A stretch of DNA of 64,000 nt from Alsobacter sp045348435 (GCF_045348435.1 NZ_CP157484.1:3906001-3970000); one strand, 5' to 3'. Positions 34,108 through 42,685 are shown, counted from the first letter of the stretch. Notes: generated by a model from the letters alone, not told the origin. Program-made: numbers and translations.

Positions 34108-34839
34108 TCAGTCCATCGCCGCCATCATGATGGCGTCCCCATCGAGCCAGGCCTGGACGGCGCGGCCACGGAGTTCGGGCCTTATCGCGTCGGCGACCTT
34201 GTAGAGGCCGTCCAGGGCGACAAGTTCAGCTTCCATTTTCCGACAGAAGATGCGGGCCTTGGCCGCCCCGGTCGTGCCCGCGATGGCGCGTCCCCGCAGC
34301 GTCCCATAGACGTGGATGGAGCCCCCGGCCACGATCTCCGCGCCTGACCCGACCGAGCCGGTGACGATGACGTCGCCCTGGGGATGGATGATGACCTGGC
34401 CGGAGCGGACCGCCCCGTCGATGACGAGCGCGTCCTGCGCCTTGACGGCCGGCGGCGCCGCATCCGGCGCCCGCGCCTGGGCGTCCAGCACCTCGGCGAC
34501 GCCCGTCGTCTTGCCGCCGGTCAGGCAGGGCGGCAGGCCGTCGGCCGCGAGGCCCGGCTCCGCGCCCTCGATGCCCATCATGCGCACGTTGCGCTCGGCG
34601 AGGTCGTCGACCAGCTTGCGCAGCGCCTCCGCATCGAGGCTCAGCCCCGAGACGTCGAGCACGACCGGCCGGCCGACGAAGAAGCCCGGAGACTGCAGCG
34701 CCCAGGCGTCGAACTCGACCAGCCAGTCAGCGACCGGCGCTTCCGGAGCCAGGACCAGCGCCAAGAAGGAGCGGCCACGGAAACGGATGGACTGTCGGGG
34801 GGGCGTTGCAATCGTCACGGTTAAGATTCCCTTTCGCAT
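34108..34839 (-). CDS. minC: septum formation inhibitor MinC
   Basis: A 243-residue protein with an N-terminal FtsZ-inhibiting domain (FRGRSFLALVLAPEA ... VDLAERNVRMMGI), a Pro/Ala linker near residues 110-130, and the C-terminal right-handed beta-helix that binds MinD (VRSGQVIHPQGDVIVTGSVGSGAEIVAGGSIHVYG with GRAIAG and FCRKMEAELVALDG). First gene of the minCDE cluster. A perfect CtrA-type box lies 22 bases before the ATG. Confidence 0.95.
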   Translation of the reverse strand: MRKGILTVTIATPPRQSIRFRGRSFLALVLAPEAPVADWLVEFDAWALQSPGFFVGRPVVLDVSGLSLDAEALRKLVDDLAERNVRMMGIEGAEPGLAADGLPPCLTGGKTTGVAEVLDAQARAPDAAPPAVKAQDALVIDGAVRSGQVIIHPQGDVIVTGSVGSGAEIVAGGSIHVYGTLRGRAIAGTTGAAKARIFCRKMEAELVALDGLYKVADAIRPELRGRAVQAWLDGDAIMMAAMD

Positions 34840-34860
34840 CCTGATCTGAGAGCAGGATGG

Positions 34861-34875
34861 TTAACGCGGGGTTAA
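34861..34875 (-). promoter_or_regulatory. CtrA-type box upstream of minC
   Basis: TTAA-CGCGGGG-TTAA is an exact match to the alphaproteobacterial CtrA consensus TTAA-N7-TTAA. It lies 22 bases upstream of the minC start, which fits direct control of minCDE by the cell-cycle regulator. CtrA control of minCD has been reported in Sinorhizobium. Confidence 0.65.
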
Positions 34876-35031
34876 GGCGGGCTCATCCTCGTGACGACTT
34901 GTTTACGGTCCTCCGGCAAGCTCCTCGTGGCCCCTCGGGGACGCCGGCGCAGGACGTGCGGGGACGTACGGTCCGGCCAGATGGCACGCCCGATGCTTGG
35001 TCAGCGTCGCCTGAGAACACGGAGGACCGCC

Positions 35032-35328
35032 ATGCCTCGCGACGTCGATCTCGCCTGGACCCTTCAGTTTCGATTCGGTGGCGCGCGGCGCCGGCGCGTG
35101 CTGCGGACCGCGCGCGACGTGGTCGACCTGATCGCGGCGCTGACGGACGCCGAACGGCGCTGCCTTCACTGGGCGTCAACCCTGGGGGCGATCTCCCGCG
35201 CGATGGGATCGGGCCACGCCAAGGCGGCGCTCATCGCCACCGAGATGGTCGAGAACGCGCTCGCCGTCGAAGGCTGGCTGCTGGCCGAACGCGCCGCAGA
35301 CGAAGCTCCCTCTTTGCTGCACGCCTGA
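35032..35328 (+). CDS. small protein, weakly DUF982-like
   Basis: A GGAGG site at 35021-35025 precedes the ATG of this 98-residue protein. The pattern RRRRVLRTARDVVDLIAAL ... CLHWASTLGAISRAMGSGHAKAALIATEMVENALAVEGWL is reminiscent of DUF982 proteins, a Hyphomicrobiales family of unknown function with an RxVxSxxxAxxxL core and a C-terminal helix. No signal peptide or membrane segment is visible. It lies between minC (divergent) and a convergent small gene. Confidence 0.6.
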   Translation: MPRDVDLAWTLQFRFGGARRRRVLRTARDVVDLIAALTDAERRCLHWASTLGAISRAMGSGHAKAALIATEMVENALAVEGWLLAERAADEAPSLLHA

Positions 35329-35344
35329 CGGCGGCGCGGCCGGC

Positions 35345-35575
35345 TCAGCCGGACCCCGGGTCGGTCTCGCCCGACTTCACGTCGGGCAGCGCGCCCGCGC
35401 CGGGCGTCTTCTCCTCGTCGGTCAGCTCCGGCGATGCGTGCGGGCCGGCCGGATGGAGCGCGCCGGCATCGTCGCGGCGCTGGGGGCGCCGGCCCTCCGG
35501 CCGATCTGCGGCCCCCTCGGCCGGAAGCGAGTCGGCGCCGGGCCGCTGGTCCGGGGTCTTCGATCCTGTCGCCAT
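35345..35575 (-). CDS. small hydrophilic protein of unknown function
   Basis: A GGAGG site precedes the ATG at 35575; the product has 76 residues, almost all polar (Pro, Gly, Asp, Glu, Arg), so it is probably disordered. The HASPELTDEEKTPGAGALPD segment resembles a recurrent motif in small Hyphomicrobiales proteins, which is the main reason to call it real. It converges with the 98-residue gene, 16 bases apart. The function is unknown. Confidence 0.55.
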   Translation of the reverse strand: MATGSKTPDQRPGADSLPAEGAADRPEGRRPQRRDDAGALHPAGPHASPELTDEEKTPGAGALPDVKSGETDPGSG

Positions 35576-35674
35576 GGCGTCCTCCCTGACGTCACGGCAA
35601 CGGGCGCGGCAGCCCCAGGTTCCGCCCGCCTGGATTGATGCTTTTCAAGACCTCGACCCCACGAGGCTTCCGCA

Positions 35675-35689
35675 TTAACGAAGCGTTAG
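35675..35689 (+). promoter_or_regulatory. CtrA-type box upstream of the CheY-like gene
   Basis: TTAA-CGAAGCG-TTAG matches TTAA-N7-TTAA with one mismatch, 43 bases before the ATG at 35733. Confidence 0.5.
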
Positions 35690-35732
35690 GCAGCGCGCTT
35701 CATGATGCAACCTCTGGTAGCGAAACGATGAG

Positions 35733-36248
35733 ATGACGGTGCGCGCAGAACTGCAGGCTTCGGTGTCTCAGAGTTTCAGCCTCGCGGAGCGGGCCGGAAC
35801 CGTTCTGGTGGTCGACGACAGCTCCACCATGAGGACCGTCGTCAAGCGGATCCTGCAGAGGCTGGAGATCGACAACGTCGTCGACGCGCCGGACGCCGCG
35901 ACGGCCTTCACGCTGCTGCATCAGCGCTCCTTCGGGGTCGTGATCTGCGACCTGCAGATGGAGCCGCATGACGGCTTCCACCTCCTGCGCGGGCTGCGCG
36001 AGATGCCCGAGGAGATGGCCGAGACGCCCTTCATCCTGATGACGGCCAGCCTCGACGCCAAGCATGTCGAGGTCGCCCGCTATCGCGGCGCGGACGCCTA
36101 CATCCTCAAGCCCTTCACCGCCGAGGCGCTGCGCCAGAAGCTCGAAGCCGTGCTGCCGATGGGCCGCTTCGTCGCCCAGCCGGAAGCCGCGATGATCGAG
36201 CAGCAGGCCATCGAGCGGCGGGTCAAGACCTTCATCGGCTCTCGCTAG
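35733..36248 (+). CDS. single-domain CheY-like response regulator
   Basis: A 171-residue protein. Residues ~22-145 form a receiver with D28/D29, phospho-acceptor D73 in VICDLQMEPHDGF, T104 and K126 in YILKPF. There is no DNA-binding or enzymatic output domain; the N-terminal 20 and C-terminal 25 residues are short extensions. It may serve in motility, chemotaxis or cell-cycle phosphorelay, in line with the CtrA-like box upstream and flagellar genes 4 kb away. No partner kinase is adjacent. Confidence 0.9.
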   Translation: MTVRAELQASVSQSFSLAERAGTVLVVDDSSTMRTVVKRILQRLEIDNVVDAPDAATAFTLLHQRSFGVVICDLQMEPHDGFHLLRGLREMPEEMAETPFILMTASLDAKHVEVARYRGADAYILKPFTAEALRQKLEAVLPMGRFVAQPEAAMIEQQAIERRVKTFIGSR

Positions 36249-36318
36249 AGAGAACGCTCCGACCCGATGGCGCTCGGCCCCGCGCCGGGGCATGATGCGG
36301 CGGCACGAGGAGCGCTCC

Positions 36319-36729
36319 ATGGACATACGACACGCCGGCGGCGTCCCCACCCGCCGCGCCCCCGCCGACGCCTTCACGGGCGTCGTCTGGCAGGATCCCG
36401 TCATCGAGGCGCCGGCGCCCGCCCGCATCAGGGCGGCCCGCGTCTCCTTCGAGCCCGGCGCCCGCACGGCCTGGCACACCCATCCGCTCGGCCAGACCCT
36501 CTGGGTGCTGGCCGGCGTCGGCCGCGTGCAGTCGGAGGGCGGGCCGGTCCGCGAGATCCGGCCCGGCGATGTGGTCTGGATCCCGCCCGGCGAGAAACAC
36601 TGGCACGGGGCGGCGCCCGCCACCGGCATGACGCATCTGGCCATGCAGGAAGCTCTCGACGGCGCGCATGTGACCTGGCTCGAGCAGGTCTCCGACGCGG
36701 ACTACGCCGTCGCGCCGCAGGCCGGGTGA
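36319..36729 (+). CDS. cupin-domain protein
   Basis: The ATG at 36319 (MDIRHAGGVP) gives 136 residues. Cupin motif 1 is clear: PGARTAWHTHPLGQTLWVLAG, with two His and a Gln at the usual metal-ligand positions, and motif 2 as PGDVVWIPPGEKHWHGA with the last His. It belongs to the small single-cupin group that includes mandelonitrile-lyase-like and carboxymuconolactone-related proteins. Substrate unknown; the gene appears to be monocistronic. Confidence 0.85.
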   Translation: MDIRHAGGVPTRRAPADAFTGVVWQDPVIEAPAPARIRAARVSFEPGARTAWHTHPLGQTLWVLAGVGRVQSEGGPVREIRPGDVVWIPPGEKHWHGAAPATGMTHLAMQEALDGAHVTWLEQVSDADYAVAPQAG

Positions 36730-36748
36730 TCCTGCTGTCCCGCCCGCC

Positions 36749-36994
36749 TCAGCGCTCGCCGCGCGACGCCAGCGTCCAGCGGCGCCGGTAGCCTGAGGTC
36801 GAAAGATCGACATGCGCGGCCTGCGCCTCGCCGGGCGACAGCTCGTCCAGCAGGGTGACGCCCTCGTCGAACAGGGCCATCTCCTCCTGCACCAGCCGCA
36901 CCGCCTCGTCGGGGTCCTCGGCCGTGACGAGGTGGTAGGTCGGCACGGGAGACTGCGCTCCCGTGAGCCTGGCTTCGACGATATAGGCCTTCAC
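36749..36994 (-). CDS. small protein of unknown function
   Basis: A GTG at 36994 with a GGAGG site upstream starts an 81-residue protein (MKAYIVEARLTG...). It has a beta-strand-like start, a helical middle (AEDPDEAVRLVQEEMAL) and an acidic loop, so a small folded alpha/beta protein is likely. No motif is recognised. It converges with the cupin gene, 19 bases apart. Confidence 0.6.
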   Translation of the reverse strand: MKAYIVEARLTGAQSPVPTYHLVTAEDPDEAVRLVQEEMALFDEGVTLLDELSPGEAQAAHVDLSTSGYRRRWTLASRGER

Positions 36995-37094
36995 GCTGGC
37001 GACCTCCGGCCGGAACGGGTGCGATGGCGGGCCATGGGCCCGTCACCGGAACGCCCGACGCCATCCTAGGGATGCAACCGGGCCCGTCCAGCCG

Positions 37095-37880
37095 TCAGGC
37101 CGTCCCCGGCTCCTGCGACAGCTCGTAATCGTCGGTATGGACCACGACCCCGTGCGGGCCGAGCAGCAGGATGCCATAGGCGCCCGGCTCGTCGACCGAC
37201 AGCGACGTGTCGCGCGCGTCGAGATCCATCGGCTGCTGGTGCACCGGGCTCTTGAACACGCAGAACGGCACGCCCCGGTGCGAGCCGCTGATGGTGCGGT
37301 GGACATGGCCGGCCACGATCTGCCGGACGTTGGGCCGCCCTTCGAGCGCCGCGTAGAACGCCTCGCCGTTCTGCAGCGCGATCGCGTCCATGCCGGCGAA
37401 CCCGGTGGCGTGGGGCGGGTGGTGCATGACGATCGCCACCGGCGCGTCGCCCGCCGCGTCGAGCTCGCGCCCGAGCCAGGCCATGCGCTGGGGGCAGAGC
37501 GCGCCCGCCGGGCCCCGATCCATCACGGTGTCGAGCAGCAGCAGCCTGTAGCCGCCGATCGTCAGCGCCTCCTGGACGAAGCCGTCTTCGTCGCGCGCCG
37601 CCTCCGGGAACGCCGCCTGGAAGGCGGTCCGGTCGTCGTGGTTGCCGATCATCAGGCTGACCGGAACGGCCAGACGCGCCAGTGCGCCCCGCACCCGCGC
37701 ATAGGACGCCGCGTCGCCGCGATGCGTCAGGTCGCCGGCCACGATCACCCGCTCGGCGTCAGGATGGCGGCGGTTGATGTGGGCCACGGCGGCCTCGAGC
37801 CGCCTGAGCGGATCGAGGCCGATGATCGAGACGCCCTCCGGCGTCATGTGGAGGTCCGTGAGGACGATCAGTTTCGACAT
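37095..37880 (-). CDS. metallophosphoesterase, CpdA/GpdQ-like phosphodiesterase
   Basis: The ATG at 37880 gives 261 residues. All calcineurin-type metal motifs are present: LTDLHM (D-x-H), GDLTHRGD, GNHDDR, the later MHHPPH and GHVHR. The layout follows the cAMP phosphodiesterase/glycerophosphodiesterase subfamily. It is a cytoplasmic binuclear metal enzyme; the substrate could be cAMP or a phosphodiester from lipid turnover. The PmtA-like methyltransferase gene is 16 bases upstream on the same strand, hinting at phospholipid metabolism. Confidence 0.88.
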   Translation of the reverse strand: MSKLIVLTDLHMTPEGVSIIGLDPLRRLEAAVAHINRRHPDAERVIVAGDLTHRGDAASYARVRGALARLAVPVSLMIGNHDDRTAFQAAFPEAARDEDGFVQEALTIGGYRLLLLDTVMDRGPAGALCPQRMAWLGRELDAAGDAPVAIVMHHPPHATGFAGMDAIALQNGEAFYAALEGRPNVRQIVAGHVHRTISGSHRGVPFCVFKSPVHQQPMDLDARDTSLSVDEPGAYGILLLGPHGVVVHTDDYELSQEPGTA

Positions 37881-37896
37881 GCTTTCCCCCACCGCC

Positions 37897-38538
37897 TCAT
37901 CCGGCCGTCTTGGCGATCCGGACCAGCGTGAACAGGTCCAGCGGCGGAAGCGCCCGGCGCTCGACGAGCCGCATGCCGGGCGTGCGGTCGATCCAGTCGC
38001 CGATGATCGCGAAGGGGAATTCGGGCCGCCATCCCAGGCTGGCGCTGCGCCGGGCGAGCCAGTTCTCGCCCCAGGCGCGCAGGCCCGTCTCGGCGCCCAC
38101 ATGGTTGACGAGCACGATCTCGCCGCCCGGCTTCAGCACGCGGGCGAACTCGTCGAGCGTTCCGTGCGGATCGGGAACCACCGTCATCACGTAGGGCGCG
38201 ACGACCGCGTCGAAGGCGCCGTCCGGGAAAGCCAGCCGGGTGGCGTCCATCACGCACAGCCCCGCCACATGGGCGAGGCCCTTCTCGGACACCCTCTCCT
38301 GCGCCTTGCGCAGCATGGGCTCCGACAGGTCGACGCCCACCACCGTCGTGGCCGGGCTCCAGAGCGGCAGCTCCAGCCCGGTGCCGACCCCGACGTCCAG
38401 GATCACGCCGCCGGGCCGCTCCGAGGCGGCCGCGGCCGCCTTGCGGCCCGGCGCCATCACGGCCGTGAAGGCGAGGTCGTAGACCGGGGCCCAGCGCGCA
38501 TAGGCGGCTTCGACGGCCTTGTTGTCGAGTTCACCCAC
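37897..38538 (-). CDS. pmtA: class I SAM-dependent methyltransferase, PmtA-like (phosphatidylethanolamine N-methylation)
   Basis: A 213-residue Rossmann methyltransferase. Motif I is ILDVGVGTGLELPLW, followed by VVGVDLSEPMLRKA, MDATRLAFPDGAFDAVVAPYVMTVVPDP and KPGGEIVLVNHVG. These match the soluble PmtA type known from Rhodobacter/Sinorhizobium, which methylates phosphatidylethanolamine towards phosphatidylcholine. Its stop is 3 bases from the end of the mnmA gene spacing, so the three minus-strand genes may be co-transcribed. The lipid substrate is an inference from motif similarity. Confidence 0.72.
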   Translation of the reverse strand: MGELDNKAVEAAYARWAPVYDLAFTAVMAPGRKAAAAASERPGGVILDVGVGTGLELPLWSPATTVVGVDLSEPMLRKAQERVSEKGLAHVAGLCVMDATRLAFPDGAFDAVVAPYVMTVVPDPHGTLDEFARVLKPGGEIVLVNHVGAETGLRAWGENWLARRSASLGWRPEFPFAIIGDWIDRTPGMRLVERRALPPLDLFTLVRIAKTAG

Positions 38539-38541
38539 CGT

Positions 38542-39738
38542 TCAGCCGCGCGCGACGGCGGCCAGGGCCGGGCGGGCCGACGCGAAGGCGGCGTCCCGGG
38601 CGGCGCTGCGGATCACCCCGCCGCCCAGCACCCGCGCGCCCGGCGCGACGCTGTCGTAGAACACGCAGGCCTGCCCCGGCGAGACCCCGTATTCGCCCGC
38701 CAGGAGATCGACGGAGAGCTCCCCGTCCTGGCGGCGCAGCAGCGCCGGCTGCGGGTCGCGCGTCGACCGCACCCTGACGGCGATCTCGGTTCCGTCCTCG
38801 GGGAGAGCCTCCAGCGGCTGGTCCCCCAGCCAGTTCACTTCGCGCAGGGCCACGGAGCGGGTGGCCAGCGCCTCGCGCGGACCCACGACCACGCGCGCGT
38901 GCTCGGCCTCGATCCGCACCACGTAGAGCGGCTCCCCGGTGGCGACCCCGAGCCCCTTGCGCTGCCCCACGGTGAAATTCATCACCCCGTGATGCGCGCC
39001 CAGCACCCGGCCGTCCACATGCCGGATCTCGCCGGGCTCGGCCGCCTGCGGCTTCAGCTTGGCGATAATATCGGTGTAGCGCCCCGTGGGAACGAAGCAG
39101 ATGTCCTGGCTGTCGGACTTCTCGGCCACCGAAAGCCCGTAGCGCCGGGCCAATTCCCGGGTCCGCGCCTTGTCGACGCCGCCCAGCGGGAAGCGCAGCA
39201 TGGCCAGCTGCTCGGGCGTCGTGGCGTAGAGGAAATAGCTCTGGTCCCGCTCCGGGTCGGCGGCGCGGTGCAGCGCCCGGCGGCCGTCCGGCAGCGCCCG
39301 GCTGGACACGTAGTGCCCGGTGGCGAGCGCCTGCGCGCCCAGCTCGCGGGCGGTGTCGAGCAGGTCGCGGAACTTGATCTTGCGGTTGCACTCGATGCAG
39401 GGCACCGGCGTCTCGCCGATCATGTAGCTGTCGACGAAGCGGTCGATCACCTCGCGCCGGAAGCGGCTCTCATAGTCGAGCACGTAATGCGGGACGCCCA
39501 GCAGCTCCGCCACCCGGCGCGCGTCGTGGATGTCCTGCCCGGCGCAACACGAGCCGGCGCGGTGCGCCGCGTCCCCATGGTCGTAGAGCTGCAGGGTGAC
39601 GCCCACCACGTCGTAGCCTTCCTGCTTCAGGATGGCGGCCACGACGGAGGAATCGACGCCGCCCGACATGGCGACGACGACGCGCGTCTCTTCCGGTCGG
39701 CCCGGAAGATCCAGGCTGTTCAGCATGGGCGTCTGCAC
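38542..39738 (-). CDS. mnmA: tRNA-specific 2-thiouridylase MnmA
   Basis: A 398-residue enzyme with the PP-loop MSGGVDSSVVAAIL (residues ~24-37), the catalytic Cys in PVPCIECNRKIKF, the second Cys in SDSQDICFVP, and GHYVSS. It introduces sulfur at C2 of the wobble uridine of tRNAs for Lys, Glu and Gln, using sulfur relayed from IscS. A short N-terminal extension precedes the core; ATG at 39726 is an alternative start. It is divergent from fliK. Confidence 0.96.
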   Translation of the reverse strand: MQTPMLNSLDLPGRPEETRVVVAMSGGVDSSVVAAILKQEGYDVVGVTLQLYDHGDAAHRAGSCCAGQDIHDARRVAELLGVPHYVLDYESRFRREVIDRFVDSYMIGETPVPCIECNRKIKFRDLLDTARELGAQALATGHYVSSRALPDGRRALHRAADPERDQSYFLYATTPEQLAMLRFPLGGVDKARTRELARRYGLSVAEKSDSQDICFVPTGRYTDIIAKLKPQAAEPGEIRHVDGRVLGAHHGVMNFTVGQRKGLGVATGEPLYVVRIEAEHARVVVGPREALATRSVALREVNWLGDQPLEALPEDGTEIAVRVRSTRDPQPALLRRQDGELSVDLLAGEYGVSPGQACVFYDSVAPGARVLGGGVIRSAARDAAFASARPALAAVARG

Positions 39739-39922
39739 CGAGATCTCGGCCGGGAGAAGGTCCCGGCGCCGTTGCGGTCATTCTACAGCCTCGCGCCCGA
39801 CGGTGCCAGCAGCGCGCCGCGGCCCGGCAAAAGCTGCCGCGGCGGCAAGACATGTCCGGCGTCGGACGATCGGCTGCGAAGCGAAGTGGCTTGATTCATT
39901 GGCGATTTCATGGCCGGCGAGC

Positions 39923-39938
39923 TGGCCCGACGATTGCA
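39923..39938 (+). promoter_or_regulatory. sigma-54 promoter upstream of fliK
   Basis: TGGCCCG-ACGA-TTGCA matches the -24/-12 consensus TGGCACG-N4-TTGCA with one change and the exact GG/GC spacing. A start about 12 bases downstream would leave a short leader before the fliK ATG at 39971. The sigma-54 activator FlbD is encoded at 45537-46898. Confidence 0.7.
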
Positions 39939-39970
39939 GCTGATATCGCGCCACTTTCCCGACGAGCCTC

Positions 39971-41587
39971 ATGTCCGCATCTCTCACCCGCACGCCCGCC
40001 AGCCCGATCGCCGTTCCGCGGCCCGCGACGGCGCCGGCGCGCGCCCCGTCGCCGTCGTCCTCCAGGGCCGACTTCGCCGCGCAGGTCGCCGCCGCCGATG
40101 CGCAGGATCGCGCCGCGCAGGATCGCGCCGCACAGGATCGCGCCGCGCAGGCCGCCGCCAAGCCGGCGGCCCGGACCCAGCCGGCCGGTCGCGGCGACGC
40201 CTCGCGCCCGCCCGGCCCGGCCAAGGACCGCAGCGACGCGGCGCCGGACCAGGAGGCTCCTGACGCGGCCGGCCTTGCGGCCGCGCAGGACGGTCCCCGT
40301 GAAGACGCCGGCGCCGCGCAGGCCAAAGCCGCAGCTGCGGCTGGCCAGGCCGACGCCGACGCGGCCCGGGAGAAGGAACCCGACGTTGCGTCCGACGACG
40401 GGTCGCCCGACGCCGCGGCGCCCGACCCGACCGCCGTTCCGCCGCAAGCCGCTGTCGCGGCGGATGCGGCCGGCCAGCCGCTCGTTCCGCCGGCTCCCGC
40501 GCCCGTCGCCCCCCCGGTCGTCGCCGACCAGGCGACCCAGCCTCAGCCCCAGGCCCCAGCGGTCGCCCAGGCTGCCGCCGCGGCGTCGGCGGCCGCCGGC
40601 GCGCCCGTCGGCAAGGATGCGGCGAGCACGCCCGTCGCGGCCAAACCCGGCCCGCGTGGCGCAGCCGCCGCGGCGGCCCCGTCCGCCGCCTACGATCAGG
40701 CGCCCGACGCCGCGCAAGCCGCCCCTGCCGAAGGAGGCCTCGCCGAAGCCCTGAAGGCCGCGCTGGCCGAGGGGGACGCCGCCGGCGGCGACGACGCGAA
40801 GCAGGACCCCGATCCCTCGGCTCCGAAAACGCCGAAACCCGCCGCGAAGGACGTGGCGCTGGCCGCCCCGGCCGCGCCGGACGCTCCCGCATCGTCTCCT
40901 CCAGGCGACGCCTCGGCCGGAAAGCCGGCCGCGGACCCCCGTCGCGCCGCTATCGAAGCCGCCGCGCCGTCCGACAAGGCGCGCGCCGCGGAAGGCCCCG
41001 AGCCCCGGCGAGCCGCGAAGCCCGAGGCCGCCTCCCAGGCGGCGGCGACCTTCCAGGCCCTGGTGAGCGACGTCACCGCCCCGGCCGCGCCGCGCGCGCA
41101 GGACCCGGCAGCCGCCCTCGCCGCCCCGCAGGATCCCCGCGCCGCGGCCGCGCCGGCCACACCGCCCGTGCCTCTCTCGGCGCTTCCGATCGAGATCGGG
41201 ATGCGGGCGCTGCAAGGCGGCCAGAGCTTCCAGATCCGCCTCCATCCCGAGGAATACGGGCGCGTGGACGTCAAGCTGGACATCGACGGGGACGGCGCGG
41301 TCTCGGCCCAGCTGGTCGTCGATCGGGTCGAGACGCTCAACCTGCTCCAGCGCGACGCCAAGACGCTGGAGCGCGCCTTCGAACAGGCCGGGCTGAAGAC
41401 CTCGGACTCCGGCCTGCAATTCTCGCTCAACAGCAATCCCGGCGGTCAGGACAGGACCGGCCGGGACGCCCCCGCGCATCGCGGCGCGTCCGACTCCGCC
41501 CAGGAGGCCGACCCGCTGCCGCCCGATCTGGCCGCCGCCCTCCGCTCCATCCGGACCGGCGCGGGCGGGCTCGACATCCGGATCTGA
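39971..41587 (+). CDS. fliK: flagellar hook-length control protein FliK
   Basis: A 538-residue protein, mostly Ala/Pro/Asp-rich and disordered (residues 1-400), as expected for a molecular ruler. The C-terminal ~130 residues carry the substrate-specificity switch domain: IEIGMRALQGGQSFQIRLHPEEYGRVDVKLDIDGDG and VETLNLLQRDAKTLERAFEQAGL. It controls hook length and switches export specificity. It is followed 20 bases later by flgD. The disordered region contains a 15-bp tandem repeat (40103-40147). Confidence 0.93.
   Translation: MSASLTRTPASPIAVPRPATAPARAPSPSSSRADFAAQVAAADAQDRAAQDRAAQDRAAQAAAKPAARTQPAGRGDASRPPGPAKDRSDAAPDQEAPDAAGLAAAQDGPREDAGAAQAKAAAAAGQADADAAREKEPDVASDDGSPDAAAPDPTAVPPQAAVAADAAGQPLVPPAPAPVAPPVVADQATQPQPQAPAVAQAAAAASAAAGAPVGKDAASTPVAAKPGPRGAAAAAAPSAAYDQAPDAAQAAPAEGGLAEALKAALAEGDAAGGDDAKQDPDPSAPKTPKPAAKDVALAAPAAPDAPASSPPGDASAGKPAADPRRAAIEAAAPSDKARAAEGPEPRRAAKPEAASQAAATFQALVSDVTAPAAPRAQDPAAALAAPQDPRAAAAPATPPVPLSALPIEIGMRALQGGQSFQIRLHPEEYGRVDVKLDIDGDGAVSAQLVVDRVETLNLLQRDAKTLERAFEQAGLKTSDSGLQFSLNSNPGGQDRTGRDAPAHRGASDSAQEADPLPPDLAAALRSIRTGAGGLDIRI
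40103..40147. repeat. 15-bp tandem repeat inside fliK
   Basis: Three copies of CAGGATCGCGCCGCG (one base change in the second) at 40103-40117, 40118-40132 and 40133-40147 encode QDRAA repeats. In-frame 15-bp units can expand or contract without a frameshift. Confidence 0.85.
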
Positions 41588-41607
41588 ACAGGCTTGGAGC
41601 CGACATC

Positions 41608-42273
41608 ATGGCGACCGTCAACCAAACCTCTTCGAGCCCGTCCAGCGCCCCGTCGAGCGGGACGAGCACGGACCGGACGACCCTGGCGAATAACTTCGAC
41701 CAGTTCCTCATGCTGCTCACCACGCAGCTGAAAAACCAGAACCCGCTCGATCCGCTCGACACCAACCAGTTCACCCAGCAGCTGGTGCAGTTCGCCTCGG
41801 TCGAGCAGCAGATCAAGACGAACACCCAGCTCACCAGCCTGCTCTCGGCCACCAAGTCGACGACCGCCGTCAATGCGCTCGGCTTCGTCGGCGCCACGGT
41901 GACGGCGGACGGCGCGACCGCCCATCTGTCGGGCGGCTCGGCGACCTGGACGCTGAACTCGCCCAAGGCCGCGCAGGCCACGATCACGATCAAGAACAGG
42001 GCGGGCGACGCGATCTACACCGAGAGCCGCAGCCTCAGCTCCGGGTCGCAGCCCTTCAAGTGGAACGGGACCAGCAACAGCGGCGCGCCCCAGAACGACG
42101 GCGACTTCACCATCTCGGTGACCGCCACCGACACGTCCGGAGCCGCGGTCGCCGTGACGACCCAGATCGAGGGCGTCGTCGACGGGGTGGACCTGACCAC
42201 CGACATCCCCACCCTGAAGATCGGCGCGGTCTCCGTCCCGATCGACCGGGTCAAGAGCATGCGCAAGTCGTGA
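41608..42273 (+). CDS. flgD: flagellar hook cap protein FlgD
   Basis: A 221-residue protein with the conserved N-terminal FlgD segment (FDQFLMLLTTQLKNQNPLDPLDTNQFTQQLVQFASVEQQIKTN, within residues ~28-72), then the Tudor-like and FnIII-like region (GNKAGDAIYTESRS... FKWNGTSNSGAPQNDGDFTI). It caps the growing hook and is needed for hook protein polymerisation. It is co-transcribed with fliK. Confidence 0.95.
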   Translation: MATVNQTSSSPSSAPSSGTSTDRTTLANNFDQFLMLLTTQLKNQNPLDPLDTNQFTQQLVQFASVEQQIKTNTQLTSLLSATKSTTAVNALGFVGATVTADGATAHLSGGSATWTLNSPKAAQATITIKNRAGDAIYTESRSLSSGSQPFKWNGTSNSGAPQNDGDFTISVTATDTSGAAVAVTTQIEGVVDGVDLTTDIPTLKIGAVSVPIDRVKSMRKS

Positions 42274-42314
42274 TCCGCGTCGGATGTGCGGTGGTCAAAA
42301 ACCGCAGGTTGCGC

Positions 42315-42329
42315 TTAGGCAAATTTTAA
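42315..42329 (+). promoter_or_regulatory. CtrA-type box upstream of sciP
   Basis: TTAG-GCAAATT-TTAA matches TTAA-N7-TTAA with one mismatch, 63 bases before the sciP ATG. In Caulobacter sciP transcription depends on CtrA. Confidence 0.5.
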
Positions 42330-42392
42330 GCGGAAGGTCCCTATGCTCATTCCCGACACTGGTCAGTCGAGTTGTGTTGTGTGAGCGTATCA

Positions 42393-42668
42393 ATGACCGA
42401 GACCTACCGCCCGCGGGCGAAATACGTGATCGGCCCGGACGGCAGCCCGCTGACGATCGCGGACCTGCCACCCTCGAACACGAGACGTTGGGTGATCCGC
42501 CGCAAGGCCGAGGTGGTGGCCGCGGTGCGCGGTGGGCTGCTCAGCCTCGAGGAGGCCTGCACCAGGTACACCCTCACCGTGGAGGAGTTCCTGTCCTGGC
42601 AGGCTTCGATCGACGAGCATGGCCTCGCCGGACTGAGGACCACCCGGATCCAGCAATACCGCCACTGA
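42393..42668 (+). CDS. sciP: CtrA inhibitor SciP (DUF1153)
   Basis: The ATG at 42393 (MTETYRPRAKYV) gives 91 residues, closely matching Caulobacter SciP: KYVIGPDGSPLTIADLPP, WVIRRKAEVVAAVRGGLLSLEEAC and LAGLRTTRIQQYRH. SciP is a helix-turn-helix protein that binds CtrA and blocks its transcriptional activation in G1. Between flgD and the fliF operon, flanked by CtrA-like boxes and closed by a strong terminator, it sits where feedback on flagellar class II genes would be expected. Confidence 0.96.
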   Translation: MTETYRPRAKYVIGPDGSPLTIADLPPSNTRRWVIRRKAEVVAAVRGGLLSLEEACTRYTLTVEEFLSWQASIDEHGLAGLRTTRIQQYRH

Positions 42669-42685
42669 CCGACCTCGCACCCAGG

